Of a stretch of 64,000 bases of DNA, positions 59,157-64,000 are shown piece by piece (within the stretch, counting starts at the first letter, position 1; the number at the start of each line of letters is the position of its first letter). Position numbers and translations under genes: made by a program. The stretch is from NCBI RefSeq assembly GCF_003696315.1, contig NZ_RFFN01000001.1:62001-126000 (forward strand). Direction: 5' to 3'. The notes under the pieces were generated by a model that was not told the origin of the DNA, ran no database searches, and saw only the letters and a program-made list of their open reading frames with translations. Source of the DNA: Pseudomonas songnenensis (GTDB lineage Bacteria > Pseudomonadota > Gammaproteobacteria > Pseudomonadales > Pseudomonadaceae).

Positions 59157-60488
59157 TCAGGCCATGGCCTTGATGGTCAGGCTGTCCAGGTAGGCTTGCG
59201 GGTTCTCGGGGTCGAACACCTTGCCGTCGAAGAACTTCTCCACGCCGCGGGAGGTGGAGGTCGGGATCAGCTCGGCGGGCAGGTTCAGCTCGCCGGCGGC
59301 GGCGCGCCAGATGTCTTCGCGGTTGACCTTGGCGATCAACGCCTGGCTGTCGAAGTCTGTTGGCAGGTAGCCCCAGCGCTTGTTCTCGGTGAGGAACCAG
59401 AGGTCGTGGCTCTGGAACGGATAGGACGCGTGGTCGTCCCAGTAGCGCATCTGCTCGGGATGGTTCTCGATGACCTTGCCGGTGCCGTAGGCGAAGTTGC
59501 CCTTCATGCGGTCGACGATGTCCTTGTAGGGCGCGCCGATCCACTTGCGCTGCGAGCAGATCTTCGCCACTTCTTCCTTGTTCTCGGCCTTCTCGCAGAA
59601 CTGCTGGGCTTCCATGATCGCCATGGTCAGCGCCTTGGCCGCGTTGGGGTTGGCCGCCACGTAGTCGCTGCGCAGGGCGAAGGCCTTCTCCGGGTGGTTG
59701 TGCCACAGCTCGCCGGTGGTGTTGGCGGTGTAGCCGATCTTCTGGTTGATCAGCTGCGCGTTCCAAGGCTCGCAGACGCAGAAGGTGTCCATGCTGCCGA
59801 CCTTCATGTTGGCGACCATCTGCGCCGGCGGCACGACGATGGTGTTGATGTCGGCATTCGGGTCGATGCCACCGGCCGCCAGCCAGTAGCGCATCCACAG
59901 GTCATGGGTGCCGCCGGGAAAGGTCATTGCTGCGCTGACTTTCTTGCCGCTGGCCTTCTTCGCTTCCAGTGCGGCTTTGAACGGTGTGCTGTCGAGGCCG
60001 ATCTTCAGGTCGCGATATTCCTCGCCGACCGAAATGCACTGGCCGGCCAGGTTCAGCCGCGCGAGGATCGACATGGCCACCGGCTGGTTGTTCGGCGTGA
60101 CGATGCCGGCGCTGATCAGGTAGGGCATCGGCGTGAGGATGTGTGCGCCATCGATGCCGTTCTTCGCCGAACCGAGCACCAGGTTGTCGCGGGTGGTGCC
60201 CCAGGACGACTGCTTGAGTACTTCGACTTCGGTCATTCCGTACTTGGCAAAAAAGCCCTTCTCGGCGGCGACGAACAACGGTGCGGCGTCGGTCAGGGCG
60301 ATAAAGCCGAGCTTGGCCTTGCTGGTTTCCACGTCACCGCCCGCCGCCCAGGCGGCCGAACGCATTCCCAGGGACATGCCGCCGAACAGGGCGACGCCGC
60401 TGGCGGCGATGATCGAATGCTTGAGAAAGCTGCGGCGCGAGGCCAGCGTTACGCTGCTGGGCTGGTCGTTGTTCGGCTTGTCGGTCAT
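59157..60488 (-). CDS. nasF: Nitrate/nitrite ABC transporter substrate-binding protein
   Basis: A 443-aa periplasmic receptor of the NrtA/NasF family. A twin-arginine signal (SRRSFLKHS followed by a hydrophobic segment) directs export by Tat. Family blocks are AKLGFIALTDAAPLFVAAEKGFFAKYGM near residue 55, MTFPGGTHDLWMRYWLAAGGIDP near 210 and VGSMDTFCVCEPWNAQLINQ near 250. It is the first gene of nasFED and lies 358 bp downstream of nasR on the same strand, behind a leader with a U-tract terminator. Confidence 0.94.
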   Translation of the reverse strand: MTDKPNNDQPSSVTLASRRSFLKHSIIAASGVALFGGMSLGMRSAAWAAGGDVETSKAKLGFIALTDAAPLFVAAEKGFFAKYGMTEVEVLKQSSWGTTRDNLVLGSAKNGIDGAHILTPMPYLISAGIVTPNNQPVAMSILARLNLAGQCISVGEEYRDLKIGLDSTPFKAALEAKKASGKKVSAAMTFPGGTHDLWMRYWLAAGGIDPNADINTIVVPPAQMVANMKVGSMDTFCVCEPWNAQLINQKIGYTANTTGELWHNHPEKAFALRSDYVAANPNAAKALTMAIMEAQQFCEKAENKEEVAKICSQRKWIGAPYKDIVDRMKGNFAYGTGKVIENHPEQMRYWDDHASYPFQSHDLWFLTENKRWGYLPTDFDSQALIAKVNREDIWRAAAGELNLPAELIPTSTSRGVEKFFDGKVFDPENPQAYLDSLTIKAMA

Positions 60489-60509
60489 GGTCGGGTTTTC
60501 CTTTGGGCG

Positions 60510-60622
60510 AAAAAAAACGGCGCCACACCGCCCGGCTGGAGCCGGAGAGCGTGGACACCGTTGTCCTGATGAGGAGTTGTGAAAGCCGAAGGATCCGGCC
60601 TTGCCTGAGCTTTGCGAAAGCT
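60510..60622 (-). promoter_or_regulatory. nasF leader: candidate ANTAR-responsive attenuator
   Basis: In the 358-bp gap between nasR and nasF the minus strand has GGAC-AACGGT-GTCC (60566-60553), a short stem with a hexaloop carrying A at position 1 and G at position 4. GC-rich hairpins follow (CCGGCT/AGCCGG, then GGCG-GTGTGG-CGCC at 60532-60519), and then a run of eight T. A further perfect 6-bp hairpin lies at 60608-60622. This layout matches Klebsiella nasF leaders, where NasR prevents termination. A second A1/G4 hexaloop was not found with confidence. Confidence 0.65.
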
Positions 60623-60846
60623 GTGCCAGAACTGCTCCGGCGGCGCGGAACGAGTGCTGCCGCGGCATCGAATTGCCGGGAGGTTTCCAGCAAATCAAGC
60701 ACTTGCGGCGCCGCCGCAGACAGCGCGCCACCAGCTCCGTAATTGGCTTGCTCGAGATGAATTGCGCTAGGAGACCCTGCAGGGCTGGCGGCGCATGCAC
60801 AGCCGCGGGGCAGGCGGGCTGTGCTGATGGTGCGGCGTGCCTGTTT

Positions 60847-62157
60847 TCAGTGCCTGGAGCGCTGGCCCAGGGTGCGGGCCGGGGCGCGCTCGGCGGGCTG
60901 TGCCAGTGCCAGCAGGCGCTGGGCGACCTCCTCCAGCCGCAGGCCCTGATTCATTGCCGCCTGACGCAGCCAGCTGTAAGCCTCGCCTTCGGAGAAGCCC
61001 TGCTGGCGCATCAGCTGCTGCTTGGCCCGCTCGACCTGTTTGCGCTCGTCCAGCGCCTGACGCGCCTCGCGCAATTCTTCATTGAGGCCCTGCAGGCGTA
61101 CGCTCTGGGTGAGCAGCAGCTCAAGGGTCGAGCGCGCCACCATCGCGGTCATGCCGTCCGGCGGTGGCGCGTCCAGATCGCTGGCCTGCACACTGAACAG
61201 CTTGGCCTGCTCGGCGGCGGCGTGCATGTCGGCGATGCCGTCTAGCAGCTTGCGATGGCTCTGCAGGTCCTTGCGGATACGCTCGATGCTGTACCGGCAC
61301 TGTTGCAACAGGTCCTGCTCCAGGCGCGTCTCGACCTGTTTCATTGCGTCGATGCGGTGCGTGTGCAGCTCGAACCAGAGCTCGCACAGCTGCGGTTCGA
61401 CCGCCGCGCCGGGGCTGGTGCGGCGGGCGATGTCACGCAGGCGGCAGGCGTTGATGTTCGTCTCGCTGGCGCACAGCGCTTGCCATAGCGCCTGCGCTGC
61501 CGGGCTGGCGAAGCGGCTGAAGGTGGCGAAGCAGCGCTCCTGGCCTTCGAGCAGATGCTCCAGGCGCTCCAGCATGTCCGCGCGGAAATAGCCGCTGGCG
61601 AAGCCGACCACACCGAGCGCGCGCTCCTGGCCGGCCAGTTCCTTGCCCTGCATGAAATTGAACAGCGCCACCAGGCAGCGGGTGATGTGCGGATCGGCGG
61701 CGGTGTCGGCCGCCTCGAACACCACTGCCAGCAGCCCGCCGATCAGCCGCACCAGTGTCGCCGTGGCGTCCTGCATGCTGATGGCGTGCTCGCGGATGCG
61801 CCGGCGCAGCGCCGGCAGCTCGTCGAGGCTGTGCAGGGCATAGGCGATGCGGGTGAACAGGCGGGTCTTGTCCGCAGTGCTGACGGCATCCAGATCGATG
61901 CGATCCAGATCCAGGCGCACCTCGCGCTCCAGCGCCTCGGCTTCCAGGCTGAGCACGTCCAGCTGCTGGCGCTGATGGGCGGCGTTGCCGCTGAGGTAGA
62001 TGTTCGAGTAGCCGCGCTCTTTCTGCAGCGCGTGCACCAGCTGGCTGATGCGGGTGACCAGTTCGCAGGTGCGCGCCAGGTCCTCCAGGCCGAGCAGTTC
62101 GCTGCGCCGGGACGCCAGCATGAAGCGCAGGGTCGCAGGCATTTTCCGTCCGTGCAT
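60847..62157 (-). CDS. nasR: Nitrate/nitrite-responsive ANTAR antiterminator
   Basis: A 436-aa protein with an N-terminal all-helical nitrate/nitrite-sensing NIT domain (about residues 25-290) and a C-terminal ANTAR RNA-binding domain (about 370-425, [39 protein letters not shown]). NasR binds a leader hairpin of nasF and prevents termination when nitrate is present. The NIT mark [17 protein letters not shown] is near residue 45. The start at 62157 is supported by GGAGGT seven bases upstream; a TTG farther up is less likely. The gene lies immediately upstream of the nasF leader. Confidence 0.9.
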   Translation of the reverse strand: MHGRKMPATLRFMLASRRSELLGLEDLARTCELVTRISQLVHALQKERGYSNIYLSGNAAHQRQQLDVLSLEAEALEREVRLDLDRIDLDAVSTADKTRLFTRIAYALHSLDELPALRRRIREHAISMQDATATLVRLIGGLLAVVFEAADTAADPHITRCLVALFNFMQGKELAGQERALGVVGFASGYFRADMLERLEHLLEGQERCFATFSRFASPAAQALWQALCASETNINACRLRDIARRTSPGAAVEPQLCELWFELHTHRIDAMKQVETRLEQDLLQQCRYSIERIRKDLQSHRKLLDGIADMHAAAEQAKLFSVQASDLDAPPPDGMTAMVARSTLELLLTQSVRLQGLNEELREARQALDERKQVERAKQQLMRQQGFSEGEAYSWLRQAAMNQGLRLEEVAQRLLALAQPAERAPARTLGQRSRH

Positions 62158-62245
62158 GGGCGGCACCTCCGCGGGTTGACGTGCAGGTTCCTGCAAGATG
62201 CAGTCCAGTAAGCCCGGCGCGTATCCGTGCTGCGGCGTTTGCGCC

Positions 62246-62251
62246 TATAAT
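62246..62251 (+). promoter_or_regulatory. Candidate -10 box of the hisB promoter
   Basis: A perfect TATAAT lies 36 bp before the hisB ATG, in the gap from the divergent nasR gene. The -35 region at the expected distance is weak. Confidence 0.5.
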
Positions 62252-62286
62252 GTGCCCCTTTTCGCCCACGATCAGCGGAGCTGTTG

Positions 62287-62880
62287 ATGTCCGAACGTAC
62301 GGCTTACGTAGAGCGCAACACCCTGGAAACCCAGGTCAAGGTCACCATCAATCTGGATGGCACCGGCAAGGCGCGCTTCGCCATCGGCGTGCCCTTCCTG
62401 GAGCACATGCTCGACCAGATCGCCCGTCACGGGCTGATCGACCTGGATATCGAGTGCAACGGCGACCTGCACATCGACGACCACCACACCGTCGAGGACG
62501 TCGGCATCACCCTCGGCCAGGCCTTCGCCAAGGCCATCGGCGACAAGAAGGGCATGACCCGCTACGGGCATTCCTACGTGCCGCTGGACGAGGCGCTGTC
62601 GCGCGTGGTGATCGACTTCTCCGGGCGCCCGGGGCTGACCATGAACGTGCCCTACACCCGCGCGGTGGTTGGCAAGTTCGACGTCGACCTGTTCCAGGAA
62701 TTCTTCCAGGGCTTCGTCAATCACGCCCTGGTGACCCTGCACATCGACAACCTGCGCGGCATCAACACCCACCACCAGATCGAAACCGTGTTCAAGGCCT
62801 TCGGCCGCGCGCTGCGCATGGCTGTCGAACTCGATCCACGCATGGCCGGGCAGATGCCGTCCACCAAAGGGTGCCTGTAA
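62287..62880 (+). CDS. hisB: Imidazoleglycerol-phosphate dehydratase
   Basis: A 197-aa manganese enzyme for step six of histidine synthesis. The duplicated metal motifs can be seen: [12 protein letters not shown] and [16 protein letters not shown] in the first half, and [15 protein letters not shown] with [24 protein letters not shown] in the second. It is a monofunctional dehydratase without the phosphatase domain found in enterics. The ATG at 62287 is preferred; a TTG one codon upstream is also in frame. Its TAA shares one base with the hisH start. Confidence 0.97.
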   Translation: MSERTAYVERNTLETQVKVTINLDGTGKARFAIGVPFLEHMLDQIARHGLIDLDIECNGDLHIDDHHTVEDVGITLGQAFAKAIGDKKGMTRYGHSYVPLDEALSRVVIDFSGRPGLTMNVPYTRAVVGKFDVDLFQEFFQGFVNHALVTLHIDNLRGINTHHQIETVFKAFGRALRMAVELDPRMAGQMPSTKGCL

Positions 62881-63518
62881 TGCAGACCGTTGCCGTCATC
62901 GACTACGGCATGGGCAACCTGCACTCGGTGGCCAAGGCGCTGGAACACGTCGGCGCTGGCCGCGTGCTGATCACCAGCGATGCGCAGGTCATCCGTGAGG
63001 CCGACCGCGTGGTGTTTCCCGGCGTCGGCGCGATCCGCGACTGCATGGCCGAGATCCGCCGGCTGGGCTTCGACGAACTGGTCCGCGAGGTCAGTCAGGA
63101 CCGCCCATTCCTCGGTATCTGCGTCGGCATGCAGGCGCTGATGGAGCGCAGCGAGGAGAACGATGGCGTCGACTGCATCGGTCTGTTCCCCGGTCAGGTG
63201 CGCTTCTTCGGCAAGGACCTGCACGAGGACGGCGAGCACCTGAAGGTGCCGCACATGGGCTGGAACGAGGTCAAGCAGGCGGTGGATCACCCCCTCTGGC
63301 ACGCGATCCCGGACAATGGCCGCTTCTACTTTGTGCACAGCTATTACATCGAGGCCGGCAATCCGCGCCAGGTGGTCGGTCGCGGCCATTACGGCAACGA
63401 CTTCGCCGCCGCGCTGGCCGATGGTTCGCGCTTCGCCGTGCAGTTCCACCCGGAGAAGAGCCACACCCACGGCCTGCAGCTGCTGCAGAACTTCGCCGCC
63501 TGGGATGGCCGCTGGTAG
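62880..63518 (+). CDS. hisH: Imidazole glycerol phosphate synthase, glutamine amidotransferase subunit
   Basis: A 212-aa glutaminase that gives ammonia to HisF. It opens [15 protein letters not shown], with the class I nucleophile in [11 protein letters not shown] (Cys85 region) and the His-Glu pair in [13 protein letters not shown] near residue 193. The start shares one base with the hisB stop (TAATG), so they are coupled. The DUF2164 gene starts immediately after its stop codon. Confidence 0.97.
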   Translation: MQTVAVIDYGMGNLHSVAKALEHVGAGRVLITSDAQVIREADRVVFPGVGAIRDCMAEIRRLGFDELVREVSQDRPFLGICVGMQALMERSEENDGVDCIGLFPGQVRFFGKDLHEDGEHLKVPHMGWNEVKQAVDHPLWHAIPDNGRFYFVHSYYIEAGNPRQVVGRGHYGNDFAAALADGSRFAVQFHPEKSHTHGLQLLQNFAAWDGRW

Positions 63519-63779
63519 ATGAGCCGGGCCAAGCTCAAGCCGCCGGTCCTGAAGCTGGATGCCATTCAGGAGCAGGCGGCGCAACAGGTCATCAAGCGCT
63601 TTCTGCAAGAGCGGTTCGAACTCGAGCTGGGCTCGTTCGAGGCGCAGGAAGTGCTCGATCTGTTCGCCCGGGAAATCGCGCCGCTGTATTACAACAAGGC
63701 GATCTTCGACGTGCAGAGCCACCTGAAGGAACGGTTCGAGAGCATCGAAAGCGACTTGTGGGCGCTCGAGAAGAGCTGA
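63519..63779 (+). CDS. DUF2164 family small protein
   Basis: An 86-aa protein whose ATG follows the hisH TAG with no gap. The pattern IKRFLQERFELELGSFEAQEVLDLFAREIAPLYYNKAIFDVQSHLKERFE is the DUF2164 signature: helical, acidic, probably cytoplasmic. Members are often found between hisH and hisA in Pseudomonas. Function is unknown; it is a conserved rider in the histidine operon, and its charge suggests a protein-protein role. A 36-bp gap separates it from hisA. Confidence 0.9.
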   Translation: MSRAKLKPPVLKLDAIQEQAAQQVIKRFLQERFELELGSFEAQEVLDLFAREIAPLYYNKAIFDVQSHLKERFESIESDLWALEKS

Positions 63780-63815
63780 CCCTTAACCGACACTTGATTT
63801 GAACAGGTTCAAGCC

Positions 63816-64000
63816 ATGCTGATTATCCCCGCTATCGATCTCAAGGACGGCGCCTGCGTGCGTCTGCGCCAGGGCCTGATGGACGACGCCACGGTGTTTT
63901 CCGACGACCCGGTGGCCATGGCCGCCAAGTGGGTCGAGGCCGGCTGCCGCCGCCTGCATCTGGTTGACCTCAACGGGGCCTTCGAAGGCCAGCCGGTCAA
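63816..64000 (+). CDS. hisA: ProFAR isomerase, N-terminal part (runs off window)
   Basis: The first 61 codons of phosphoribosylformimino-5-aminoimidazole carboxamide ribotide isomerase. The opening [35 protein letters not shown] contains the catalytic Asp8 and the substrate-phosphate region; [14 protein letters not shown] is the next strand and loop of the barrel. The start codon at 63816 lies 36 bp after the DUF2164 stop. The rest lies to the right of the window. Confidence 0.97.
   Translation, partial: MLIIPAIDLKDGACVRLRQGLMDDATVFSDDPVAMAAKWVEAGCRRLHLVDLNGAFEGQPV

Overview
This is a GC-rich chromosomal window from a gammaproteobacterium, most likely a Pseudomonas of the P. stutzeri (Stutzerimonas) type. 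That reading rests on a complete C-P lyase operon ordered phnCDEFGHIJKLMNP, a Pseudomonas-type mdcABCDEGHLM malonate decarboxylase operon, a his operon carrying a DUF2164 gene, a nasFED/nasR nitrate uptake locus and many short REP-like elements. No database search was possible, so the species is an inference. The window starts inside a GlxA-type regulator gene and ends inside hisA.

Layout. 1-1.1 kb: GlxA-type regulator and a cysteine hydrolase, divergent. 1.1-8.3 kb: galE, then a divergent, tightly overlapping set (glycosyltransferase, UDP-galactopyranose mutase, GH1-like hydrolase, ABC exporter, KTSC protein) that looks like a galactofuranose-glycan assembly and export unit. 8.5-13.5 kb: dodecin, cation/proton antiporter, flavin monooxygenase, two paralogous lipoproteins and a lipoprotein metallopeptidase. 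13.7-15.6 kb: two adjacent ferritin-like genes, followed by a roughly 750 bp composite of two diverged inverted repeats. 16.5-20.1 kb: TAXI-type TRAP transporter with a DUF1850 protein. 21.4-32.2 kb: phosphonate uptake and C-P lyase operon, with an 11-bp-phased candidate Pho box and two PhnF-type palindromes, one lying inside phnF codons.

33-43.7 kb: malonate decarboxylase and transporter operon (mdc) with its LysR-type regulator downstream. Between mdcM and mdcR sits a tandem glycine riboswitch followed by a D-amino-acid dehydrogenase gene. 43.9-45 kb: a lower-GC, poorly recognised stretch with a translationally coupled small ORF pair and three strong hairpins. 45-52.8 kb: aldose-1-epimerase-type protein, a polar amino acid ABC transporter, a BCCT choline/betaine-type transporter, an orphan solute-binding protein and a thermonuclease-family protein. 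53-57.4 kb: tRNA-Phe, yggX-mutY-asmA in overlapping order, and a PanM/PanZ-like acetyltransferase. 57.4-62.2 kb: nitrate ABC transporter nasFED behind a leader that probably responds to the NIT-ANTAR antiterminator NasR. 62.2 kb to the end: hisB-hisH-DUF2164-hisA.

The themes are nutrient scavenging (phosphonate, malonate, nitrate, amino acids, betaines) under layered control: PhoB and PhnF for phn; MdcR and possibly Crc/Hfq for mdc; a glycine riboswitch; and NasR antitermination. The least explained parts are the Galf-type glycan cassette, the ferritin-like pair, the riboswitch-dehydrogenase unit and the low-GC stretch at 44.1-45 kb.
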